A stretch of 62,607 nt of DNA. Source: Cyanobacteria bacterium REEB67 (GTDB lineage Bacteria > Cyanobacteriota > Vampirovibrionia > Obscuribacterales > Obscuribacteraceae). Below are positions 44,621 through 51,853 of the stretch, in pieces. The stretch is from contig JAGXAB010000030.1 of the NCBI GenBank assembly GCA_018971775.1, forward strand, positions 1 to 62,607. Direction: 5' to 3'. Positions within the stretch are counted from its first letter, which is position 1; each line of letters begins with the position of its first letter. The translations under genes were made by a program, and so were the position numbers. A model generated the notes under the pieces. It was not told where the DNA came from. It searched no databases and was given only the letters and a program-made list of their open reading frames with translations.

Positions 44621-45307
44621 ATGAAGGACCGCTCCCGACTGCAACTGGCATTGCTTGTTTTGCTGCCGGTTTGCCTCGGGCTCTTCTACTTCTTCAGCCA
44701 TCCCTTCAAGGAGACACTGGCCGCTCGCTCGATCGACCTCTCCCGATATTCTCCCAACCAACGCCTTAATTTCGTCACTGCCGCACGTTGCCTGAACGGT
44801 GCCGTAATCAAGCCACATGAAACATTTTCATTTAACGGCCGGGTCGGTCCAAGACAAAGCGAGAAGGGCTTCATGACCGCGCCAAGCTACCTGGCCGGCC
44901 AGCGCGTCGATAGTATCGGCGGTGGTATCTGTCTTGTGTCATCCACTCTCTATCAAGTCGCTCTTCTCTCTGGATTGGAGATTGTCGAGCGAACGCCGCA
45001 CAGCGATACTGTAGCCTCAGTGGCGCCTGGTCTCGACGCCACCGTCTGGTACGGACGCGCCGATTTGAAAATCAGAAATCCCTACGATGCACCGGTGGCT
45101 CTGGCCTGCCACGTCGACGGCGATAGTCTGAATATCGCCGTCACAGGCGACGCTCTCACAAAACTCGGCCTGAAGGGCGACGAGCATTCATTCAGACGCC
45201 GGCAAATTGAAGAAGGTGACCGGCAGTCGATGCTGGTCGAGGTCTATCTGAAAGACGGACTGAAGGAGCACTTAGTCTCCCGAGACCGCTACCGGCTTCA
45301 CCGTTGA
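44621..45307 (+). CDS. VanW family protein
   Basis: About 228 residues. One N-terminal membrane helix (LALLVLLPVCLGLFYFF), then a VanW domain: NGAVIKPHETFSFNGRVGPR, GFMTAPSYLAGQRVDSIGGGICLVSSTLYQ, VERTPHSDTV, and WYGRADLKIRNPYDAPV. VanW proteins occur in envelope and vancomycin-resistance contexts but their chemistry is not known. The ATG at 44621 is chosen with GAAGG upstream; a GTG at 44597 in frame is possible. Its end overlaps the convergent membrane protein gene by 36 bp. Confidence 0.88.
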   Translation: MKDRSRLQLALLVLLPVCLGLFYFFSHPFKETLAARSIDLSRYSPNQRLNFVTAARCLNGAVIKPHETFSFNGRVGPRQSEKGFMTAPSYLAGQRVDSIGGGICLVSSTLYQVALLSGLEIVERTPHSDTVASVAPGLDATVWYGRADLKIRNPYDAPVALACHVDGDSLNIAVTGDALTKLGLKGDEHSFRRRQIEEGDRQSMLVEVYLKDGLKEHLVSRDRYRLHR

Positions 45308-46717
45308 TTTTGTTTTCAGTATCGAGATCACCATGACGACGGCCACAATGGCAGCCAGGACATAGATCACTTTAAGACGCTCCGGATTGGAGGCTGCATT
45401 GCCGAGATCTAGCAATTCAGCCGTGAACAGGCCGATTGCCGATGCCTGCGTCGCCACCAGCATCAACGAACCACACAAATTGGCCTCGTTCTCTTCGAAA
45501 AATCGCTGTCCGAGAATGGCCAGCAGCAAGCTTGAAACAGTAAGTGCGATCAAATAGCTGCCGCTAGCTTCGGCATGCAGGAAATAATTGACGAGAGCGG
45601 GTGCCACCACTCCAACGACCGATACGGCCATAGTGTCGAAGAAACGTAGCCGACCTTCCTTCAAAAGAAGGAGAAGGGCGCCGGCGGTGAAAAATCCAAA
45701 GTACTGAGCGGCACTCACATAAGGATGAAGAAGATTGATGCCGGTAACATTTGCCACATGCTCCACGCAAAATGCTTGCTCGAGCAAACGTGCAGCGACG
45801 TAAAGAGCGGCTATGGCCGGAGCTTGACTGAAAAAGGAAATCGACGCAGTAGCAGCAACGACAGTCAGGCCGAGATTGCCGTAAAGTCTCGTTGCCAGCA
45901 AAGTAATACAACCGATAACAAGTAAATTGCGGATCAAATCGAGGGCACCGAGCCTGGTGCTTGTACCGGGCTTGAAGCCCTGACCGTCCAGAACAAAACT
46001 GAAGGCGAAGCCGGCGCCAATGAGCATGGCCATGGGTGCGTACTGAGGAGCGAGGATGACTTTGGTGACAAGAATGAGAAAAATCAGACCGCCGGTAGCG
46101 CTGAGCATAAAACGCTTGAGGAGGAAGGCATCATCGGAGCGGAAAGGCCGCTGAAACCAGTTGACCAGCGTCGATGAGATAAAGGCACTGTTGACGACGT
46201 CGCGTGCTTGCACAGCACCGGCACCGCTATAAGCGGCATGCACAAATATCTGACCGGCGATATAGAGAGCCGAAGGCGCGACATCTGCCAGGACCGCCTT
46301 CTCACCATTGAGGAAATTTGCAATGATTTTCCAGGACAGCAAACCGATTATCAAAGATGATTCGAGCGCTGCCGCTGCGTCTCCTGTGGTCCGCGCATAA
46401 ATGTCGAAAAAGACCGTAAGGGAGAGCAATAGCAAGGAACGCGATTTGTTTTCAAACTTAAGAGTACTGACCAGAAAGCTGAGCACTACACCCAGGAAAA
46501 ATGGCCAGGCGCTGGCGAGCAAACCAAGACCGAGCATGGCGCTCACGCCGAAAAGGATTGCCGCTCCAGCGATCAGTCCAAGCAAGGAGAATTTCTGACC
46601 TGTCAGGTCAGAAGCTTTCAGGGCTAAATGACCTCTGGCACGGACAAAATCAAAAGCCCAGACAAACAGCGCCGTGGCCGCCAGCCAGGTAGTCAGATTG
46701 TTTCCAAGTGCGCCCAT
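45272..46717 (-). CDS. Polytopic membrane protein of unknown function
   Basis: 481 residues with about 12-14 hydrophobic segments and very few charged residues. I recognise no family motif. Fragments resembling phosphatidate cytidylyltransferase or polyprenol kinase helices are not strong enough to call. ATG at 46717. Convergent overlap with vanW, divergent from the following gene. Confidence 0.7.
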   Translation of the reverse strand: MGALGNNLTTWLAATALFVWAFDFVRARGHLALKASDLTGQKFSLLGLIAGAAILFGVSAMLGLGLLASAWPFFLGVVLSFLVSTLKFENKSRSLLLLSLTVFFDIYARTTGDAAAALESSLIIGLLSWKIIANFLNGEKAVLADVAPSALYIAGQIFVHAAYSGAGAVQARDVVNSAFISSTLVNWFQRPFRSDDAFLLKRFMLSATGGLIFLILVTKVILAPQYAPMAMLIGAGFAFSFVLDGQGFKPGTSTRLGALDLIRNLLVIGCITLLATRLYGNLGLTVVAATASISFFSQAPAIAALYVAARLLEQAFCVEHVANVTGINLLHPYVSAAQYFGFFTAGALLLLLKEGRLRFFDTMAVSVVGVVAPALVNYFLHAEASGSYLIALTVSSLLLAILGQRFFEENEANLCGSLMLVATQASAIGLFTAELLDLGNAASNPERLKVIYVLAAIVAVVMVISILKTKSTVKPVAVSGD

Positions 46718-46790
46718 AGCCTAATTCCCTCATGCTAAACTGACACTATTCTCGCGATAGTAACATAGCTTCCGCTGCCCAAGGGCTTTG

Positions 46791-47741
46791 ATGCGCTTCA
46801 TACTCACACTGGTTTTCATTGGCATCTTTTTAATCGTCGGATTTACTGCGTTAAAAACCAGTCCTGATGAAGATACTCCCGTCAAATATGCCAAGCAATT
46901 TCTCAACCGTCTGCAAGATGGCGACTACAAGCTGGCTGTGACCAGCTTTGGCGGCAATCTTTGCCGCTGTCCAGCCGATCTAGGTTGGGTTTCCTACATT
47001 GTTTATGAATCAAACGAAGAGCCAAATCTCGCCTTCACCATGGGTAAGCGCTTCGTACGCGGCAATATCACCTTCAAGAAAATGCAATCAGCAGTTGGCA
47101 AGGATAAACAAACCCTGCTCGAACGGCCCGAAGATTACGAAGTCGACGTACCCGTCAGCTTCGATCCGCTTATTTATGCGCCATACTTCCTCCCCCTCGA
47201 TATGGCCTACGGCCTACCCTTCAAATCTACTGACCTGGACAACTTTTTAGCCGACCCGGATCGTGAATCGTGGAAATCATTCAGCCTGAGACTGCGCCCC
47301 TCGCTGGCGGCGGGAACGGTGACAATGCCGGTTGAGGCCAGGGCCCAGATTGATAGCTATATGCGGGACAAGAAAAAGCGCGAACAAGAAAAAGCGGCCG
47401 GCGATCGTGTCGAGCCGAGTCAAAGCGAGACAGCCAAAGAGTTAGTCAAAGAAGCCCTGGCAGAATCTGCCGACAGTAAATATTTGAAGGTAAAAGACGC
47501 CAGCCCGGTGATTGCTCCCGATGGTAAGACCTTGAGCGAAAATGAAGTGGCCATGCGCTTACCCAGACTCAAGTCGGCATTGCTCAGGCTACATATGGTG
47601 CGCCGCGATCCAGTCCAACCTTTTACAGTCTTTCACTTCGTGGTATCAGATCCGGTGCTGCTCATACCGCAGGTCGAGGGCACAAAAGTGAGCGGCTACA
47701 AAGAACTGGTCCTTAAAAATTTCAAGCCGCCGATTATATAG
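46791..47741 (+). CDS. Hypothetical membrane-anchored protein
   Basis: 316 residues with an N-terminal membrane helix (LTLVFIGIFLIVGFTAL), then a soluble domain with SPDEDTPVKYAKQFLNRLQDGDYKLAVTSFGG, a pattern seen in NTF2-like or DUF-type lipoprotein domains, and a charged Lys/Glu linker (about 190-220). No family is recognised. ATG at 46791 with AAGGG 5 nt upstream; a TTG directly before it is in frame. Confidence 0.7.
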   Translation: MRFILTLVFIGIFLIVGFTALKTSPDEDTPVKYAKQFLNRLQDGDYKLAVTSFGGNLCRCPADLGWVSYIVYESNEEPNLAFTMGKRFVRGNITFKKMQSAVGKDKQTLLERPEDYEVDVPVSFDPLIYAPYFLPLDMAYGLPFKSTDLDNFLADPDRESWKSFSLRLRPSLAAGTVTMPVEARAQIDSYMRDKKKREQEKAAGDRVEPSQSETAKELVKEALAESADSKYLKVKDASPVIAPDGKTLSENEVAMRLPRLKSALLRLHMVRRDPVQPFTVFHFVVSDPVLLIPQVEGTKVSGYKELVLKNFKPPII

Positions 47742-47903
47742 GTCTTGTGTCCGAGCAAAAAAATTGAATTTGAGCAGGCTAGCAGCGGTCGGCGGCTAAC
47801 GCTCAAAAAAGCTTAAGCTGCGCCCCGTGGCCCTTTCCTTAGTGGCGGAACAAATCGCCTCTGAGACTGTCATAGCCAACAAAGCCATCAAAAGACACTA
47901 CAA

Positions 47904-47931
47904 GAAAGTCTGTAGTCACTACACGACTTTC
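47904..47931 (+). promoter_or_regulatory. Hairpin directly before the ribosome site of the acidic protein gene
   Basis: GAAAGTC (47904) pairs with GACTTTC (47925) and, inside, GTAG with CTAC around a TCA loop, 11 bp in all with a small internal bulge. The hairpin ends 3 nt before GAGGAG (47935). It could limit or time ribosome access; there is no U-run, so it is not a terminator. Confidence 0.5.
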
Positions 47932-47944
47932 TCGAGGAGAGATC

Positions 47945-48439
47945 ATGAGTCGCAAAAATCAGGGCAAAGGCAAGGGCATAGCGACCAGCGGCATTCCGCT
48001 AGCCGGCGGCATTTCTCAGATCGAAGAATCTTCTGTAGAAACCAACAATTTCGAAGCGAAGAATGCTTTTAAGGAAGACCAGGACATGCCTGATCCTCGC
48101 CCCTACGATCAGCGTGATTTCATCGGCGACGAAGAAGAACAGATGGGCGATCGCTCCAATACTTATATTGCCAATAAAGACGATGAAGAATGGTCTGAAG
48201 GCATGGAAGATGAATGCAACTTACCCGACATTCTCACCGGTGAGGCATTAGACGCAGAAGAAGGGCTCTTCCCTGAGACGGAGCCACTACATATCGATCT
48301 GGGCGCCTCGGCGGGCCTTGGTGAAGATGACGATGCCGACATGATCCTGCGCCCCGACACCATGGATGATGAACCGGATGATACATCCGACATCGAAATC
48401 AAAGAATTCGATGGCAACAAGAATAAAAAGTCGGCTTAG
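47945..48439 (+). CDS. Highly acidic hypothetical protein
   Basis: 164 residues, very rich in Asp and Glu with a basic first 15 residues (MSRKNQGKGKG). Motifs such as YDQRDFIGDEEEQMGDR and a run of Asp (LGEDDDADMILRPDTMDD) suggest a disordered protein. No signal peptide or known domain. ATG at 47945 with a strong GAGGAG site and an upstream hairpin. Confidence 0.65.
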   Translation: MSRKNQGKGKGIATSGIPLAGGISQIEESSVETNNFEAKNAFKEDQDMPDPRPYDQRDFIGDEEEQMGDRSNTYIANKDDEEWSEGMEDECNLPDILTGEALDAEEGLFPETEPLHIDLGASAGLGEDDDADMILRPDTMDDEPDDTSDIEIKEFDGNKNKKSA

Positions 48440-48479
48440 AGAGTCGGCTTACGTCGTTCAAAAAAAGAATAGAAGGAAA

Positions 48480-48512
48480 GCCTCAAGTCGGTGCGAAGCG
48501 CCAGCTCGAGGC
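48480..48512 (+). promoter_or_regulatory. Imperfect hairpin between two small genes
   Basis: GCCTC (48480) pairs with GAGGC (48508) and inner GGTGC with GCGCC around GAA. No T-run follows, so it is not a standard terminator; it may protect the 3' end of the acidic-protein transcript. Confidence 0.35.
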
Positions 48513-48606
48513 TCTCTGCAGCGAGAGATTCTCCCGATAATTTATTTGCCGAATAATTCTATCAATACCATAATCAAGATGAAGATTTTAAATTGAGGGT
48601 TGACCT

Positions 48607-49110
48607 GTGCCTGTCGGTAAACGCCCATCTGGAACTGTCGTGGCGATTAGCGTACAGACAATCTTGCTTTTCACGGCTTCCTCCGCTTGCGCGGCCAAAA
48701 CCGCTCCACAAAAAAAAGCTGGCAATGAACCTTCCTCATTCCATCCATGGGCGGCTGTCCCGCCGACACGGATGGAAGGACTGAATCGTATGAAAGAGTG
48801 CTGCCAACTCTTACGACAATATCAATTGATTGGCATGGAGAGGAAGCAAGTCATCAAACTGCTCGGCCGACCAGATCCACGCCCTGAGGCCAGCTATTGC
48901 GACAGCTACAGACTATCATGGAGCTGCGTTGGTCAGCACTGGCTGGCAATTAAATATAGAGACGACAAGATTGCGGCATACACCGTTACCGGCGGACAAA
49001 AAAACATCTATTGGATTCAAACGCAGTGCAAACCAGAGCGCGATGAAGACCTCCAGGATTTTTGCAGAGAGAATGGCGTCTTGAGTCAATCTCCGGCCGG
49101 CGAACCTTAA
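48607..49110 (+). CDS. Exported SmpA/BamE-like small protein
   Basis: 167 residues. A signal peptide (TVVAISVQTILLFTASSACAA) is followed by a Pro-rich spacer and a domain starting at CCQLLRQYQLIGMERKQVIKLLGRPD. The GM-x(3)-V-x(2)-LLG-x-P pattern, then SYRLSW and WLAIKYRDDKIAAYTV, is that of SmpA/OmlA/BamE-type folds (BLIP-like), usually periplasmic. The Cys near the cleavage site is not in a good lipobox. GTG start at 48607. BamE identity is not claimed. Confidence 0.65.
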   Translation: MPVGKRPSGTVVAISVQTILLFTASSACAAKTAPQKKAGNEPSSFHPWAAVPPTRMEGLNRMKECCQLLRQYQLIGMERKQVIKLLGRPDPRPEASYCDSYRLSWSCVGQHWLAIKYRDDKIAAYTVTGGQKNIYWIQTQCKPERDEDLQDFCRENGVLSQSPAGEP

Positions 49111-49315
49111 ATATAGGGCATCCAGGCCGGACGCAAAGCCAATCCGAATACCACATTGAACAAAGCAACGGCCGGACCGATTTTGCCACGTTCTTGTTAT
49201 TATCCGCTGCTTATACTGCAATCACGGTTCACTTCCCGGAGCCGTTCCCGGTAGCCATTCCCCTTTACTAATTTTTGAAACTCTGAAGGCATCACCGGTG
49301 CCAGGAGATAGTGCA

Positions 49316-50833
49316 ATGGAAATCGCAAACAATCAAAGCGATCGTGCCGAAAGACCTTCAGAAAGGGCTTCAGAAAGCCGCTCTCTGGTCGACATGGCAA
49401 ATCCCAGCGAAGCAAAAACGTTCAGCGCCGCTAACAACAACCAGAGCACCGGTGGCGAATTTTCCGAAGCCGGCTTCGTCAATTTTAGCGATCCATATAA
49501 GCAGACATCAAATGGTGCTGACAGACAAAATGGCGCGATGCCAACCGCTCGCGACGGTGAACAAAAGCGCTTCGGCGGCAATGAAAATGGTCGCGAGGAA
49601 AACGACCAACGCGGAGACTTTGGTCAAGGCCACCATGGAGGTGGCAGCGACCATTTGCGTGCGAATCATGGTCACCGGGGTGGAGGCCATGATCGCGCCG
49701 GCAATCCAGGCCACGAGAACATACAGCCAATCGCGGCCACCGCCAACGGCGAAGGTGGAGTGAGCGCACCAGGCGGCGATCCTACATCGGGTTCAAACCA
49801 GCAGGGATCAGATAGCAGCGCCGGCATGCCGCAGCTTCCCGGCAGTGATAGCGGTGTCGGTGTCGGTGTTTCGGCAAATCCATCCGAGGGACAGGATCCT
49901 ATCGCCAAACTTCTCAACGTCGATTTGAGCCGGCTCAATAATCAACAGTTGGCTGAACTCGGGCAGCAGCTGATATCAGCTATTCGTCAGGATTTGCAGA
50001 CTCTGGCCGGCTATGACATGACTAGCGGATCAGGCACTGGTTCAGGCTCAGGCTCCGACGCTGGCTCTACAACTACAACTCCTCCGACCGGTACTGGCTC
50101 AGACTCTGGCTCCGGCGCTGGCTCCACAACCACCACACCTCCAACAGGCTCCGACTCCGGCTCCGGCGCTGGCTCTACAACAGGCAGCACAGGAAGTGGC
50201 GGAAGTGGTCCAAAAGCAGGCGACGGAGCAAGCACCACCGCCGGTGGCAAGTATACTGATACGATTATCCAGGATCTGCAAAGCGGTGATCCCAATCTCT
50301 CGACCGTTCTCTCCGATGCGCACGCAGTCATGAGCAGCTCCGGCTTTGCCGCTTATGAGAGTTCGGTTTATGCAAACGTCCAGGCCGATAGCAGCGCAGG
50401 CGTGCTGCCGAGCGACGGTCCCCTGCTAGTTTTCTCGATGAACGGATTGAGCAGCGATGATAAAACAGCAGTCGGTCAGGTCATTCAGACAGATCTCGCC
50501 ATTTCCGGCAACGCACCGATCTCGACTTTCCAACCGGACACTGCAGTACAAGATTTGAAAGCCACGGATCCGGTGCTCGCCCAGGCGATCGTCAACGATT
50601 ATGAATTCGCTGCCCTCGGCCAGGAGAGCGTCGCTGGAGCGGCCGCATTTGAAGCAGCAGTGATCGCCGCAGTCGATACCGATGGCGAAACGCACGCTTT
50701 TCCCACAGACAGTACCTTGCTGACAGCGACGAGCATCGCTTCCGATCCTAATGATGCGATGTATAACAATGCCGCCAGTCAAAATGCATTGGGCTCCATG
50801 GGCGACCAGATTGTCTCCACGTATGCGACTTAA
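49316..50833 (+). CDS. Repeat-rich Ser/Gly/Asp/Thr protein of unknown function
   Basis: 505 residues. A disordered N-terminal 200 residues (Asn, Gly, His, Asp rich), a short helical segment (PIAKLLNVDLSRLNNQQLAEL), a tandem low-complexity linker (GSDSGSGAGSTTTTPPTG-type), and a C-terminal domain with two related halves (TIIQDLQSGDPNLSTVLSDAHAVM and AVQDLKATDPVLAQAIVNDYEFA). No signal peptide. The ATG at 49316 has AGGAG 8 nt upstream. The layout resembles a surface or structural protein, but no function can be given. Confidence 0.65.
   Translation: MEIANNQSDRAERPSERASESRSLVDMANPSEAKTFSAANNNQSTGGEFSEAGFVNFSDPYKQTSNGADRQNGAMPTARDGEQKRFGGNENGREENDQRGDFGQGHHGGGSDHLRANHGHRGGGHDRAGNPGHENIQPIAATANGEGGVSAPGGDPTSGSNQQGSDSSAGMPQLPGSDSGVGVGVSANPSEGQDPIAKLLNVDLSRLNNQQLAELGQQLISAIRQDLQTLAGYDMTSGSGTGSGSGSDAGSTTTTPPTGTGSDSGSGAGSTTTTPPTGSDSGSGAGSTTGSTGSGGSGPKAGDGASTTAGGKYTDTIIQDLQSGDPNLSTVLSDAHAVMSSSGFAAYESSVYANVQADSSAGVLPSDGPLLVFSMNGLSSDDKTAVGQVIQTDLAISGNAPISTFQPDTAVQDLKATDPVLAQAIVNDYEFAALGQESVAGAAAFEAAVIAAVDTDGETHAFPTDSTLLTATSIASDPNDAMYNNAASQNALGSMGDQIVSTYAT
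50032..50200 (+). repeat. Low-complexity tandem repeat in the 505-aa gene
   Basis: About two and a half copies of a unit near 57-60 bp built from GGCTCCGGCGCTGGCTC, an ACAACTACAACTCC-like Thr run and a Pro-Thr turn. It encodes repeats of GSDSGSGAGSTTTTPPTG. Confidence 0.75.
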
Positions 50834-50851
50834 TTGAGTAGCAGCACTGAG

Positions 50852-51088
50852 CTATTTCGAAGCCGTGGAAATTTCCATCATTGTCGAAAGACAGCTACCA
50901 CCCTTGAAGCCCTGCAAATAAAGAGTACAAAATAAAAATTTATTCGGCGCCGCTTTTCCATGCTCCGTATATTTATCGCGCTTGAGCATCAAGATCGGTT
51001 TGAATTTCGCGCCGGAAAAATTAGCCACAAGCGTTTCGTATACTTCTTTGCCTTCCAGATCCCGAAAAGATCTGCCCATAGCCGTCAT
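50852..51088 (-). CDS. Downstream half of a split secreted protein (possible frameshift)
   Basis: 78 residues beginning MTAMGRSFRDLEGKEVYE. No signal peptide. The frame is open further upstream to about 51130 and reads VAPGEQAGVKPSEST before this Met, which looks like genuine protein. The first ATG overlaps the stop of the upstream frame by ATGA. It is either a translationally coupled partner or the displaced 3' half of one ~155-aa exported protein. Confidence 0.5.
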   Translation of the reverse strand: MTAMGRSFRDLEGKEVYETLVANFSGAKFKPILMLKRDKYTEHGKAAPNKFLFCTLYLQGFKGGSCLSTMMEISTASK

Positions 51089-51321
51089 TGTAGATTCGGA
51101 AGGCTTGACGCCGGCTTGCTCACCTGGAGCGACAGTTCAGCAGTGACATTGAAAGAACCGTCACCCTTTGAGATCACCTTTAGATTTTTGACGAAGGAGC
51201 TTTTCGGCTCGTACGCCCTATAACTGCCGGTCCAAGCGCTTCCGTCGGCAGCCAGAGCCGAACCGGCCAGTAGAAAGGAAAACAAGAATAAGGCTAGAAC
51301 AAATGCAAAAAGATTTTTCAT
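51085..51321 (-). CDS. Upstream half of a split secreted protein (signal peptide)
   Basis: 78 residues with a clear signal peptide (MKNLFAFVLALFLFSFLLAG, cut after ALA) and a short mature part (ADGSAWTGSYRAYEPKSS...GDGSFNVTAELSLQ). The frame then runs about ten codons of less plausible sequence to the TGA at 51085, while the adjacent frame continues sensibly. Family not recognised. ATG at 51321. Confidence 0.55.
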   Translation of the reverse strand: MKNLFAFVLALFLFSFLLAGSALAADGSAWTGSYRAYEPKSSFVKNLKVISKGDGSFNVTAELSLQVSKPASSLPNLQ

Positions 51322-51514
51322 TTCACCACCGGGCTAGAAAACCGATCAATCAGTAGCATACTAGTCAAACGGAAAAAATTGGCCTGCCTGGCGAAGAGCA
51401 GCCTGCAGTTTCGAACCACAAACGATGCACGGAATGGAAAATAGGCCATTCCATACGCCAAAACAGCCCCGCCGACAAAGCAGCGGAGCTGAGCGGGTCA
51501 AATGCTCAATAACT

Positions 51515-51778
51515 TTAGACTTTAGCGGCAGACTGATGTTCAGCCAGGTAAGCAGCACCGGCATCGGTGATCACGTTGCGCTCGCCGACGACACCGACCA
51601 GCTTGCGGTTACGCAGCCATTTAAGGACGGTCTTGAGATCGCCTTCGGTCACATCTAGTGACTTGCACAGCATGGTGTCCAAAGCACCAGGTTCCGGTTC
51701 TCCGTTTTTCAGCTCCTGAAGAGACTGAAGAATCGCAAGACGCAGTTCGTCGGCGCTGGCGGCATCTTTCAAATCCAT
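51515..51778 (-). CDS. Small winged-helix-like protein
   Basis: 87 residues (89 if the in-frame TTG at 51784 is used). ELRLAILQSLQELKNGEPEPGALDTMLCKSLDVTEGDLKTVLKWLRNRKLVGV then VITDAGAAYLAEH has the three-helix and wing layout of small wHTH proteins. AGGAG lies upstream of both starts (10 nt and 4 nt). Target unknown. Confidence 0.65.
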   Translation of the reverse strand: MDLKDAASADELRLAILQSLQELKNGEPEPGALDTMLCKSLDVTEGDLKTVLKWLRNRKLVGVVGERNVITDAGAAYLAEHQSAAKV

Positions 51779-51853
51779 TGACAATTATCTCCTGACGACA
51801 GGCTCTCCTGTGCGGAGCACGAGAGCGACACTTAGATTGTACCGTTATTTGAC

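Noticed and set aside
50852..51321. Selenoprotein read-through at the TGA between the two short frames
   Set aside because: The continuing sequence is in a different frame, so UGA recoding alone could not join them.
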